A stretch of DNA of 36,609 nt from Verrucomicrobiaceae bacterium. Its GTDB lineage: Bacteria > Verrucomicrobiota > Verrucomicrobiia > Verrucomicrobiales > Akkermansiaceae. The translations under genes were made by a program, and so were the position numbers. Below are positions 15,802 through 24,425 of the stretch, piece after piece. Each line of letters begins with the position of its first letter. The first letter of the stretch is position 1. The DNA lies in contig JAIYDP010000307.1 of assembly GCA_027487435.1 (NCBI GenBank), forward strand, positions 1 through 36,609. Direction: 5' to 3'. The notes under the pieces are model-generated. The model had not been told where the DNA came from. It saw nothing but the letters and a program-made list of their open reading frames with translations, and did no database searches.

Positions 15802-16827
15802 TCAGTTGTCAGAATTCCGCCTTTTCCTTTCGTAAGGTAGATAGGAAATGACCGCGCCTACTCCTGCGCCATGGTCACCACCGAGGCGCGGCGGAATGTC
15901 AAATTTCTCAAACGTGTAGCTACGCCGACTCCGACGCACCGCAACGATGATCCATACTACCATCGTAAGAAAAAAAGCGCTAGCTGCCGGTAGGCGATAG
16001 GATTGCGTAGCACTCCAGAGTTTGACCACTTGCGCGAATAACGAAACGTTTCCCTGCTGATCAGCTTGCTTGATCGCAAAGTCATCTGCGGTGAGGTCGA
16101 TACCTTGCTTGAGTGCTTTTTCCAATCGATAGAGCATGATCGACATCTGGACGCAGAGGCCCTCAAGCTGATCTTCCGGTTGGCTTTTGCTCACTGCGGC
16201 TTGCATGGAACTGACCAAACAACGCTTGCGTTCAAATTCACCAATCTTGCGCCGAGTCGCTTCGCCGAAGTTCATTTCCGTACGTTCAGGAGCCTCATAA
16301 AAATAAAAAATCACCGCCGTTTCGCGATCGTTTTTTGCATGCTTGGCAATCAGAGCGTCACGATCTAAGTTTGAGGGAATGATTTGATCTCGATCAAACA
16401 GATAAACGTGAATGTCAATCTTCGAAACGCTGGAATGATACTGTAAGAAATTTTCAGCATCGAGAAATTCTTGTTGAGACAAGACGTTCTGTGGATCGAT
16501 CAGCAATGCCAGAGGATCGCTCTGAGCATAGACGGCAATCGCCGACTCAGGAATGTCCGCAGAAGGCTCGGCATCCACAATCTCTGGCCCAGGAAGGGGA
16601 AGATCTAAGAGTTCTGTGGACGCCTCCTGCGCCTCGGCGCTATCAAACAATTCACCGCTGATCAAATTTTCACCATTTTCGATTTTCGTTAGATCATCTT
16701 GCGACCATTGCGGCAAAGGATCCCACGCAATGATTTCTTCCGTAGGTGCTTCCTGTGCTGGCGTAGGTGTAAGCAACGGCAATGCAATACCGCACCACAA
16801 CAAAAGTACACAACCCTTTCTTTTCAT
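15802..16827 (-). CDS. Secreted/membrane protein coupled to a TPM-domain gene
   Basis: 341 residues. A signal peptide (MKRKGCVLLLWCGIALPLL, cleavage after PAQ) is followed by an acidic Pro-rich segment. A globular region (about 120-230) then includes IDIHVYLFDRDQ and ETAVIFYFYEAPER, which resembles the alpha/beta core of TPM_phosphatase proteins. A transmembrane helix sits at about 278-298 (ASAFFLTMVVWIIVAV), and the cytoplasmic tail is basic (RRSRRSY). This is the general layout of YgcG-type TPM proteins. The upstream gene overlaps it by ATGA (16824-16827), so the two are translated together. Exact function unknown. Confidence 0.7.
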   Translation of the reverse strand: MKRKGCVLLLWCGIALPLLTPTPAQEAPTEEIIAWDPLPQWSQDDLTKIENGENLISGELFDSAEAQEASTELLDLPLPGPEIVDAEPSADIPESAIAVYAQSDPLALLIDPQNVLSQQEFLDAENFLQYHSSVSKIDIHVYLFDRDQIIPSNLDRDALIAKHAKNDRETAVIFYFYEAPERTEMNFGEATRRKIGEFERKRCLVSSMQAAVSKSQPEDQLEGLCVQMSIMLYRLEKALKQGIDLTADDFAIKQADQQGNVSLFAQVVKLWSATQSYRLPAASAFFLTMVVWIIVAVRRSRRSYTFEKFDIPPRLGGDHGAGVGAVISYLPYERKRRNSDN

Positions 16828-17474
16828 GCGCCATCCTCCTCCGAAATTTGTCGCGGATCCGTATTGCGAAAGTTGGCAGCCTCCACGGAAATGACTGGAG
16901 TAAGCGGTGAGACCTTCTGCGCAAATGTGTGTGGATTTTTTCGCAGCATGCGATGCTTACGAATCAAAATCGCTTCTAAGTGTTTGATAACAGCGATGAT
17001 GCCTGAGGCATATTGTTGCTCCATCCACAGGCTTTGGGCCTTTTGCAAACAGGCCATGGTATCCGCCTCATCCAAGTACGCATCAAGCGCGTAACCGAAG
17101 GACATGCCCGCAAGCTTATGATCGGCATCCATGACCAATAAAATCACCGAGGCATTGCTTTGGTGGGAATCGAGGTCAAAAAACACCGCGCGATTTACCA
17201 TCCAAAAGCCATATTGGCGCAAATCCACATCACGAGCAAAAGAGCGAATGTAGAGTGCGAAAAAAAATTGCGGAAAACGCCGAGAAAACCTCTGCATGAA
17301 CTTCTGCACCAGCAGTCGATCTTTCATTCGCAATATCCCTACGATATCAGATAAGGTCGATATTCTTCGATCTTCGCGAAAAAAGCTTTGGTCCACCAAT
17401 GTGAGCGAAAAACCACAATGCGGACAAACTTCCGCACCGCGGTGAATTCGTTGCACACAGCGTGGACATTGCAT
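16824..17474 (-). CDS. Zinc-ribbon plus TPM-domain protein
   Basis: 216 residues. It opens with a zinc ribbon (C3, C6, C17, C20: MQCPRCVQR then VCPHCGF). The middle looks like a TPM_phosphatase domain (PF04536): RFPQFFFALYIRSF, FWMVNRAVF, ASVILLVMDADHKLAGMSFGYALDAYL, and a helical end with IIAVIKHLEAIL. No signal peptide, so cytoplasmic. It overlaps the next gene, a membrane TPM-like protein, by 4 bp (ATGA). Two coupled TPM-type proteins, one soluble with a zinc ribbon and one membrane-bound, suggest they act as a pair. TPM proteins are linked to membrane or photosystem protein maintenance in other organisms; a role here is inference. Confidence 0.75.
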   Translation of the reverse strand: MQCPRCVQRIHRGAEVCPHCGFSLTLVDQSFFREDRRISTLSDIVGILRMKDRLLVQKFMQRFSRRFPQFFFALYIRSFARDVDLRQYGFWMVNRAVFFDLDSHQSNASVILLVMDADHKLAGMSFGYALDAYLDEADTMACLQKAQSLWMEQQYASGIIAVIKHLEAILIRKHRMLRKNPHTFAQKVSPLTPVISVEAANFRNTDPRQISEEDGA

Positions 17475-17536
17475 AGTAAGGGGAAGTTAACGACATCCCT
17501 TGCCAAGGTCAAAATCTATCTTTGACAATCGGAGCA

Positions 17537-18193
17537 TCAACCCTGCGCTTTGGCGTCGGGCATTTCTTTGAGGGTGAGGATTTTATCGACCAATCCGTAG
17601 GCGACGGCTTGTTCTGCGGACATGTAATTGTCACGGTCAGAATCGCGCTCGATTTCTTCCGGTGTGTGGTCGCTATGTTTGGCCAAGATGCCGTTGAGAC
17701 GTTTTTTCAGATTGAACATGAAGCCAATCGTGCGCTCAACATCAGAGGCTGTGCCACTGGCGCCACCAGAAACTTGGTGGATCATGACGTGCGAATTCGG
17801 CAAACAGAAGCGCTTGCCTTTGGTGCCGGCGGTCAACAACACCGAGCCCATGGAAGCGGCGATGCCGATGCAGTAGGTGTTCACATCGCAAGTCATGAAT
17901 TGCATGGTGTCGTACATGGCAAGACCTGCGGTGACTGATCCGCCGGGAGAGTTGATGTAGATGTGGATGTCTTTTTTCGGATCCTGCATCTGCAAGAACA
18001 AAAGCTGCGCGATCACGGAATTCGCGACATAGTCATCGATGGCGGTGCCGATGAAAATGATGCGATCTTTCAGTAGGCGAGAATAGATGTCGAAAGAACG
18101 CTCGCCGCGGCCGTCTGATTCGATGACGACGGGTACGTAGTAGCTATTGCTGGGACTGACGGAGGAGATTACGTTTGGCTGAAAGGAATTCAT
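17537..18193 (-). CDS. clpP: ATP-dependent Clp protease proteolytic subunit
   Basis: 218 residues, with about 25 more at the N-terminus than the core. The serine-protease triad is S114 ([11 protein letters not shown]), H139 (HVMIHQ) and D188 (RDNYMS), and the strand motif [11 protein letters not shown] forms the substrate cleft. ClpP forms a tetradecameric chamber fed by ClpX or ClpA. The start overlaps the trigger factor stop by 4 bp (ATGA), the classic tig-clpP order. clpX does not follow; the next gene downstream is the TPM pair. Confident. Confidence 0.96.
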   Translation of the reverse strand: MNSFQPNVISSVSPSNSYYVPVVIESDGRGERSFDIYSRLLKDRIIFIGTAIDDYVANSVIAQLLFLQMQDPKKDIHIYINSPGGSVTAGLAMYDTMQFMTCDVNTYCIGIAASMGSVLLTAGTKGKRFCLPNSHVMIHQVSGGASGTASDVERTIGFMFNLKKRLNGILAKHSDHTPEEIERDSDRDNYMSAEQAVAYGLVDKILTLKEMPDAKAQG

Positions 18194-19524
18194 GATGGTA
18201 GAGCTTCTGTTTCTGATGAGAAGGTTACCAAAGCTTCTTCTACCAAGAAATCAAGGACTTTGTTTACGAGAATCGAATTGCGAATGCCTGGCAGACGGCC
18301 ACCGCGTTGGAGAGCTTTGAAAAATTTCACCGCATCTTCTTTGCGGCGCTCGGCAATTGAGACGACGTGCCGAATCAGTTCTTGATCCGAAACCTGGATA
18401 TCTTCCTTCGCGGCGATTTCCTGAAGGATGAAATTGGCCTTGATGTTGTTGCTCGCGGTCGATTGTGCGGAGGCGAAAAATTCATCTTGTTTTTCCATGA
18501 TTTCCTCATCGCTCATACCTTCTTTCGCCGCAGACTGAACCATTTCGTCAGCTTGGCGTTGAGCCTCGGCGTGAAGTAGCGCTTCAGGAATTTCGAATTC
18601 GAGCTGTCCTGCGAGGTGGGTCACGATTTGATCGATCTTGTCTTCGGTATTGCTGTTTTTCTTGTTGGTCTCAAGCCCCTCACGGATGGAGCTGCGGAGG
18701 TCGTCAGTGGTTTTGCCCTCGCCCATGAGTTTTGCGGCGAATGCATCGTCCACTTTAGGAAGCACAGGCTGCTTGATTTCCTTCAGGGTAACGTGGAAAC
18801 GAAGGGTTTTGCCAACGATGCTAGCGAGTGGAAAATCATCGGGGATAACGATGTCGATTTCGCGCTCGGAGCCAACTTCGGCACCAGCGAGTTGGGAAGC
18901 AAAGCTGGGGAGAAAGGCGTCATCTTCCATGCGAATCCAGAAACCTTCGCGTCCAGAAAGATATCCTGCGGGCTTGCCGAGTGCTTCTTCAAGCTTCACG
19001 CCGTCGATGGTAGAATAGAAATCGATCACGCCCATATCGCCGATGGCGATCGCGCGGTCTTCTACAGCGAGATGCTCGGCAAAGCGTTTACGAATGTCTT
19101 CCACTTGTGCTTCAACTTCTTCGTCGGAAACATTCTCTGGGGCGACCGTGACGGGAATCTGTTTGTATTCAGGCAGAACGAGATCTGGAGCCAGCGTCAG
19201 CGTAGTTTGAAAACCAAATGTGCCATCAGCGCGAACGCCGATTTCGGTAGGAACGCCGAAGTCGAGGACTTTGAGCTTTTCTTGCTTGAGCGATTCCTGA
19301 AGACCGCGGTTGACGAGTTCGGACTCGATTTCTTCGGTGATTTCTTTGCCGTAGCGTTTGACGATTACCGCTTGAGGAACTTTTCCAGGGCGAAATCCGG
19401 GGACTTTTGCCTGTTTTGTATAGCTTTTAAGAAGCTTTTCGCGTTCGGCGTTGACGACTTCAGCGGGAATTTCCACACTCAAGGTGGCGATGCAATTAGG
19501 CAGGCGTTCGACGGTAATGTTCAT
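18190..19524 (-). CDS. tig: Trigger factor, ribosome-associated chaperone and prolyl isomerase
   Basis: 444 residues, the usual length. The N-terminal ribosome-binding domain has the signature GFRPGKVP (residues 43-50). The PPIase domain (about 150-245) contains [14 protein letters not shown] and ends [13 protein letters not shown]. The C-terminal helical chaperone domain fills the rest (for example [18 protein letters not shown] helices). It binds nascent chains at the ribosome exit tunnel. It is the first gene of tig-clpP, coupled by an ATGA overlap. A terminator for the upstream EF-hand gene lies before it, so tig should have its own promoter within 19525-19628. Confidence 0.95.
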   Translation of the reverse strand: MNITVERLPNCIATLSVEIPAEVVNAEREKLLKSYTKQAKVPGFRPGKVPQAVIVKRYGKEITEEIESELVNRGLQESLKQEKLKVLDFGVPTEIGVRADGTFGFQTTLTLAPDLVLPEYKQIPVTVAPENVSDEEVEAQVEDIRKRFAEHLAVEDRAIAIGDMGVIDFYSTIDGVKLEEALGKPAGYLSGREGFWIRMEDDAFLPSFASQLAGAEVGSEREIDIVIPDDFPLASIVGKTLRFHVTLKEIKQPVLPKVDDAFAAKLMGEGKTTDDLRSSIREGLETNKKNSNTEDKIDQIVTHLAGQLEFEIPEALLHAEAQRQADEMVQSAAKEGMSDEEIMEKQDEFFASAQSTASNNIKANFILQEIAAKEDIQVSDQELIRHVVSIAERRKEDAVKFFKALQRGGRLPGIRNSILVNKVLDFLVEEALVTFSSETEALPS

Positions 19525-19628
19525 GAAGAGAAATGTTTTGGGGCTTGCGCGGGGCGGGAAAATAGAAAGACGCGGCGATGTCTGTCAACGGAAAAGCCGC
19601 AGAATGCCGAAATTCCCGTATTCTTGGC

Positions 19629-19662
19629 AAAAAAACACCCCGCTCCGAGCAATCGGGCGAGG
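19629..19662 (-). terminator. Intrinsic terminator of the EF-hand gene
   Basis: On the minus strand the stem CCTCGC-CCGA (19662-19653) pairs with TCGG-A-GCGGGG (19648-19638) around the loop TTGC. There is one bulged A and one G-U pair. A run of seven Ts follows (19635-19629). It lies about 30 bp past the EF-hand gene stop and before tig. Confidence 0.85.
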
Positions 19663-19694
19663 TTTTTGATCAGAAAGTCAGATGTCGCGAACCA

Positions 19695-20156
19695 TCACTC
19701 GACTTCCGCAGCTTCTTTGCCGGGGCGCTTGCCAGGAAATTTTGATCCGCCAGGGCCGCCGGGACCACCAGGACGCTTGCCAAACATATCACCTACGGCT
19801 TTTCTTTCCTCTTCGCTGAGTTTGCCGTCGCCGTCTTTGTCGAATTTTGCCAAGAATTCTGCTTTACGCGTTTCTTGTGCGGCTTTTCTTTCTTCTTCGC
19901 TAAGCTTGCCGTCGCCGTCCTTATCGAATTTGGCGATCATTTCTTTGCGACGCGCTTCGAAGATCTCTTTCATCTTTTCGCGACCAGCTTGGCGCTCTTC
20001 TTCGCTTACTTTGCCATCGCCATCGGTGTCAATCGCAGGAGGCGCTTTATCAGGCATGGGCGGCATTGGTTTGGGGCCGCTGGCTTCTTCAGCTGATGCG
20101 GATACGACCATGGTCAAGGCAAGAACCATGCTGGGGAGTTTTGTGATGTGTTTCAT
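19695..20156 (-). CDS. Secreted EF-hand calcium-binding protein
   Basis: 153 residues with a signal peptide (cleavage after SASA). Three canonical EF-hand loops have complete calcium ligands: DTDGDGKVSEEE (43-54), DKDGDGKLSEEE (78-89) and a second DKDGDGKLSEEE (106-117). They are separated by charged Lys/Glu/Arg helices. The last two loops are identical, suggesting recent internal duplication. The tail is Pro/Gly-rich (KRPGGPGGPGG). Small periplasmic EF-hand proteins of this type are abundant in Verrucomicrobia and Planctomycetes; their partner is unknown. Followed by a strong terminator, so it is monocistronic. Confidence 0.9.
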   Translation of the reverse strand: MKHITKLPSMVLALTMVVSASAEEASGPKPMPPMPDKAPPAIDTDGDGKVSEEERQAGREKMKEIFEARRKEMIAKFDKDGDGKLSEEERKAAQETRKAEFLAKFDKDGDGKLSEEERKAVGDMFGKRPGGPGGPGGSKFPGKRPGKEAAEVE

Positions 20157-20254
20157 ATTGTTCTTTGATTGTTTGTTTATCTTGTGTCATCAAGGACAGC
20201 TATTGATGCAAACCCCGTATCCGCAAAGGAGTTGTTAAACAAATGCGCGTACGA

Positions 20255-22123
20255 TCACTTTATTTTGTTTTGATCGACAAAAATGACCACATCCGCCTTG
20301 TTGGTGCCGAGCAATTGTTGCGCACGCTTCAATGCTGCCCGAGTCGCTAAGTTTGGATTGGCGCTTTGCTCACAAAAGACATTCGACTCTCCCGCGCTGC
20401 GATCTGTTCCTTGTTGCAGCACAGCAAGAATCCCAGAATTGCGCAACACTCGGTAAATCGAACGCGGGCAACCAGAGACGATCAAGTGACGATGTTGCGA
20501 ACGCACAAACGCGGCTAATTCTGCGAGTGCCATGACCGATGTCGCATCGAGGTGTCGCGCGTTTTTTAAGCGTAAGATGATGACTTTTAATGAAGCATCT
20601 TTCGTGATCCGCTGGATCTGGGTGCGAAAAATTTCCGTCGCGCCAAAAAATAAATCCCCCTCGACATGGACGAGCGAAATTGAGGGATTCGAGCGATCTT
20701 TTTTTTCATGACATTCGCTCAAATCGCCTGATTCATCGGCATTAAACTCGACGACATGAGGCCGACTCGCACGGCGCAAAAACAATACGATGGACAGCGC
20801 CACGCCGAGGAAAATCGCGGTGTGCAAGGGCGCGAGCAAGGTTGCTAAAAATGTCACCACCAGAACCGCGGCGTCATCGGGCGTCGAGCGCAAACAGATG
20901 CGAATGTTGTTCACGTTGATCAACTGAAACGCCAAGCCAATGATCAGCGCGCCGAGCGCTGCTTTAGGAACAAAGTCGATCAAAGGAATGCCCCAACTCG
21001 GCGAATACGAGATGACCATGGCGATGACAAGTGTGTAAATCCCGCACAGCAAGGAAGAGCAGCGGGTGCGCGCGCCGGAACTTTCATTCAGTGTGGAGCG
21101 AGTCAAGGATCCTGAAGCTGGCATAGCCCCACAAAGCGCGCTCGCGACATTGGCGATGCCCACAGAAAACATGTCTTGGTTCACCTGCGCGGGTTCACCC
21201 GTGCGAGATGCTAGGGTGCGAGCCATCACAGTATTTTCCAACGATGCCAAAAATGCTACGGCCATCGCCACGCCGGTTAACATGGCGATGTCGTTAAAAA
21301 TCCCTAGCGTTACCAACTTCGGTAATTTAGGAATCAAATCCTCTGGCAGAAAGGTAGAAAAGCACTCAAGCGCGGCAAATGCACCGACCTTATGGAATGC
21401 CAGAGTCCCCCAAATCAAGCCCGAGGCCAACATCATCAGGGCAAAGTTCGGCCAGCGTGGTTTGTATCGCTGAAGAAACATGTAGCCGACAAACGTGCTC
21501 ACCGCCGTCACCACGGTAGGCCAGCGGGTGTGGTGGAGATTTTTGATCAACTCGGAGACCTGTCCCAAAAAGCTGCCGCTATTTCCTGAATCAAACGGCA
21601 CGCCAAAAACATGCCGGCTTTGATTAGCAATGATCAAGACCGCTGCCCCTGCAATGTAGCCCACCAGAACGGAGCGGGAAATGTATTGCAACAAGTCGGC
21701 CACTCGCAGCAGTGCGCCAAGCACGCAGAAAAATCCGACTAACAGCACCAGCAGCGGCATAAGTTCCATCTCCCGCGCCAGGAGTGCCGGGCTCGTCGCA
21801 AAAAACGAAAACAACATGAATGCCGTAGCATTTGTCGGCCCGAGAATGGTGTGCCGGGATCCCGCAAAAAATGGCGCAATGGTCGCAGCCACCGCCGAGC
21901 ACATGATGCCATAGACGATCGGCAGATCGGCAATCGCCGCGTAGGCAATCGCTTGGGGTATGGCCAGCACCGTGACATTGAGCGCTGCGCGCGCGTCCGC
22001 GACAAACTTTCCGCCACTATAATGCCGTGCCGTATCCACCCACGGAGCCAGACTCAAACGTTCCCCGGAGAAAAATTGCTTCACTCCTTGCAGCGTCCGA
22101 TGGATGGGATGGCGTTTTTTCAT
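20255..22123 (-). CDS. SulP-family anion transporter with STAS domain
   Basis: 622 residues. It has a SulP/SLC26 transporter core of about 11-12 hydrophobic segments (about 45-440), with the family opening NVTVLAIPQAIAYAAIADLP and the later ASGSLTRSTLNESSGARTR loop. A cytoplasmic STAS domain follows (about 485-580), with the phosphorylatable HLDATSVMALAELAAF helix. Members move sulfate, bicarbonate or dicarboxylates; the substrate is not determined by sequence alone. The tail after STAS (about 45 residues) is unusual. The start is only 3 bp past the stop of the LptF/G gene, so the pair is one transcription unit. Confidence 0.92.
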   Translation of the reverse strand: MKKRHPIHRTLQGVKQFFSGERLSLAPWVDTARHYSGGKFVADARAALNVTVLAIPQAIAYAAIADLPIVYGIMCSAVAATIAPFFAGSRHTILGPTNATAFMLFSFFATSPALLAREMELMPLLVLLVGFFCVLGALLRVADLLQYISRSVLVGYIAGAAVLIIANQSRHVFGVPFDSGNSGSFLGQVSELIKNLHHTRWPTVVTAVSTFVGYMFLQRYKPRWPNFALMMLASGLIWGTLAFHKVGAFAALECFSTFLPEDLIPKLPKLVTLGIFNDIAMLTGVAMAVAFLASLENTVMARTLASRTGEPAQVNQDMFSVGIANVASALCGAMPASGSLTRSTLNESSGARTRCSSLLCGIYTLVIAMVISYSPSWGIPLIDFVPKAALGALIIGLAFQLINVNNIRICLRSTPDDAAVLVVTFLATLLAPLHTAIFLGVALSIVLFLRRASRPHVVEFNADESGDLSECHEKKDRSNPSISLVHVEGDLFFGATEIFRTQIQRITKDASLKVIILRLKNARHLDATSVMALAELAAFVRSQHRHLIVSGCPRSIYRVLRNSGILAVLQQGTDRSAGESNVFCEQSANPNLATRAALKRAQQLLGTNKADVVIFVDQNKIK

Positions 22124-22126
22124 CGA

Positions 22127-23218
22127 TCAGCGGAACCTTGCGCGATAGAATAACCAAATCCCCACCGCCACACAGAGAACATTCGGCGTCCACAACAGCA
22201 TCGCCACACGCGATGGATCCGAAGACTTATTCGCGATCACCGAGAAAACAAAATACCCCGCCCCGAGTAGCAGCGCCACGAGAACTCCACCCGTGCCTTC
22301 CTTTCGCCGCTTCGTCAATCCCAGCGGAACCGCCACACAAGCAAACGCCACACTCGCAAAAGCAAACGAATACCGCTGATGATACACTGCGGTAAATTTG
22401 CCAATATTTTTTGCTGCTGTTCCCTTGGGAGGCTTGCGCAAAAACGCAGCAATCTGCTCGTTCGTCATACTGTCAGGATCCATTTTTGCCTCCCGTGTCA
22501 CATCCCACATCCATGGCGCAGCAGAGGCACTGAAAACCTCAAATTTATTTTCCTTGCTGGTTCTCTCAATATAAGCCGAGTTCAGCATCAACTCGATTTG
22601 TCGCTCTTGGGAATCGAGCCCGATGGATGCCTCTTCCGCATAAACGTATTCGCTGCCCTCGTTTTTGGTCGGGTCGGCCAATTTATACAAATGCAGGCTC
22701 TTCACCTTATTGCCGTCCCGACTTTCCACAAAAATACTCACATTCCGATCCATCTGCGATGTGATGGCACCGGGTTTGATCAGCGATTCTGGATTCGTCT
22801 CCACGGCGTAATATTTGATACCCAAATTGCTCAACTCTGCGGCTGGCACCACACGCAGGTTCACCCACAAGCAAAAACCGCTCAGCAACGCTGCCAAGGC
22901 AAAGACTGGTGCCGCGATCCGCCAAAGCGACATTCCCGACAACTGCAACGCATGCAATTCATTTTCCGCGGACAATCGCTGAAACACCAACAACACCGCT
23001 GCCATAAAGCCCCAGGGGATCGTAAAAATCAACGACGAGGGAAAAATATTCAGCGCAAATTTCCCCACCAATAACACAGGCAAGCGACTCTCCACCAAAA
23101 GTGGGCGGATTTCTTGGAAAATCGTGCCGAGAACCAAAAAAAAGCTCAATAGCACCACGGCAAACGATGTCGCAACGAACGCTTGGCGAAAGATGTAACG
23201 GTCAGCTGTGCGAATCAT
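22127..23218 (-). CDS. LptF/LptG-family LPS export permease
   Basis: 363 residues of the YjgP/YjgQ (PF03739) family. A pair of N-terminal helices (residues 13-33 and about 55-80) and four C-terminal helices flank a periplasmic beta-jellyroll (about 130-255). The family's coupling-helix region is LQRLSAENELHALQLSGMSLWRI-like, with AENEL at about 84-88. LptF and LptG form the membrane part of the LptB2FG extractor that lifts lipopolysaccharide from the inner membrane. Which of the two this is cannot be decided here. The second permease and LptB are not in the window. It is upstream of and coupled to the SulP gene. Confidence 0.88.
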   Translation of the reverse strand: MIRTADRYIFRQAFVATSFAVVLLSFFLVLGTIFQEIRPLLVESRLPVLLVGKFALNIFPSSLIFTIPWGFMAAVLLVFQRLSAENELHALQLSGMSLWRIAAPVFALAALLSGFCLWVNLRVVPAAELSNLGIKYYAVETNPESLIKPGAITSQMDRNVSIFVESRDGNKVKSLHLYKLADPTKNEGSEYVYAEEASIGLDSQERQIELMLNSAYIERTSKENKFEVFSASAAPWMWDVTREAKMDPDSMTNEQIAAFLRKPPKGTAAKNIGKFTAVYHQRYSFAFASVAFACVAVPLGLTKRRKEGTGGVLVALLLGAGYFVFSVIANKSSDPSRVAMLLWTPNVLCVAVGIWLFYRARFR

Positions 23219-23321
23219 GCTTCAGCAAACTCTATCCAGCGGAACCCACCGTGTCGATACTAGGAATGAAAAAAATATCCTCGCAGCTGCTAGCGGACAC
23301 GTGGATCCAAGCCGGGCTGGA

Positions 23322-23975
23322 TCACCAATCGATATTCGACCCCCGAGAATCAATGTGGGTGAAGCTGGAATAGCCGCCCACGCCACCGCGAAAGAGACCT
23401 TTGTTGCGCAAATCACGCGCCGTCCGCGTCACCACCGAGGCTCGCACCGGAAAAGAAACATCCAAAGCGTAATTCGTTTGGTGCCAGGATGCTCGGCGCG
23501 CACCTGCACAGCGTGCATTGTAAGCAGGAGCACGATAGGCGCTGACAATTTCTTTCACCGGCACTTTGAGATGGCGAGCAATGCGATCCGCTGCCTTCAA
23601 CGTAGGCGAAATATTTTTCCACAAAGAAGAATGCGGCAACTGGTTCCAGACACCACCGCGATGCTTGGCATGGGCATCGATGACCTGCTGCACTGTGATG
23701 TTTTCCAAGTTGAGACGGGCGAGGAAATCCATGTAATTGTCCAAGTTTTTCCCTTGTTGCTCCACCCAAGCTGCGGGCAAAAGCTCCACATTCACCTCAG
23801 GATTGGCTGGTTTACGGAAGAAAAACGCCGATGCCGATTCCGTTCCGGCAAGCAAAGCCGCACCAGCACCAAAAAGAACCCCAAGTGCTTTCCTGCGCCC
23901 AACGAGAGCAGGAGAAAGAACATCGTGGCAGGGATTCATTCGGTCGTGGATGGGGTGTGGCGTATCAGACATCAT
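23322..23975 (-). CDS. YcbK-like (M15/DUF882) murein peptidase, exported
   Basis: 217 residues. A Tat-like or Sec signal (GRRKALGVLFGAGAALL, residues 26-42; cleavage near SASA-FFF) precedes a domain of the M15A/YcbK type. The zinc ligands are H165 in SWHQTNYALDVSF, D172, and H207 in FTHIDSRG; the family sequence VSAYRAPAYNARCAG lies upstream of these. Relatives (MepK) cut peptidoglycan crosslinks. The first Met pair (23975 or 23972) and an internal ATG at residue 13 are all possible starts. It lies 103 bp upstream of the LptF/G gene on the same strand. Confidence 0.85.
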   Translation of the reverse strand: MMSDTPHPIHDRMNPCHDVLSPALVGRRKALGVLFGAGAALLAGTESASAFFFRKPANPEVNVELLPAAWVEQQGKNLDNYMDFLARLNLENITVQQVIDAHAKHRGGVWNQLPHSSLWKNISPTLKAADRIARHLKVPVKEIVSAYRAPAYNARCAGARRASWHQTNYALDVSFPVRASVVTRTARDLRNKGLFRGGVGGYSSFTHIDSRGSNIDW

Positions 23976-24425
23976 TCGTTTTCTTGTGACTTTGTATCAG
24001 CACAAAGCCGAACGGAAAAAAGCAGACTTCGCGCCAACCTCAAACTTTTTTTGATTTTTTTCTCAAAGCAAGATGCTTCGCAAACCTAAACGACCTGATG
24101 CAATGAGGCAAATTCACCGCATTTCTGGGCACAGAAGGCATAGGAATCGCCGAATGATGAGAGGGAAAAATCTCGCTCAAATCACGCCAACGGCGATTGT
24201 TTGGAAATAACTTTGACAGATCAATGGAATTCGCAATCATCGAACCATCGTCAAAGGTATTGCAACGAAATTCTTGAGCTACCCCCAATCCCTTCCTCGT
24301 AGGATTTTTTCCCGAAATTCCGACATTTCACCTCCGCACCCCTTTCTTTTGCCCCACCCTCCGGTTCGGCCGCCGGATCAATCCATGGCTCTCACCCGAA
24401 AGCACATCCTTTATCAATCATCACT
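23976..24425. other. 450-bp gene-free intergenic region
   Basis: This is a divergent region between the YcbK-like gene (minus) and the propeller gene (plus). It must hold both promoters, but I cannot place either with confidence: TTGACA at 24211-24216 has no good -10. An open minus frame at 24040-24288 (82 codons) has no recognisable family sequence and no start signal. Near the plus-strand gene there is a GC-rich self-complementary patch (CCGGTTCGGCCGCCGG, about 24361-24376). Confidence 0.4.

Noticed and set aside
18616..20238. Long plus-strand open frame (540 codons) opposite tig and the EF-hand gene
   Set aside because: It is the antisense of two well-supported genes, spans a terminator, and shows low-complexity Ser/Pro/Leu runs caused by the EF-hand coding strand.
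24040..24288. 82-codon minus-strand open frame in the 23976-24425 intergenic region
   Set aside because: No recognisable domain, no start signal and no conserved-looking pattern; kept only as an intergenic note.
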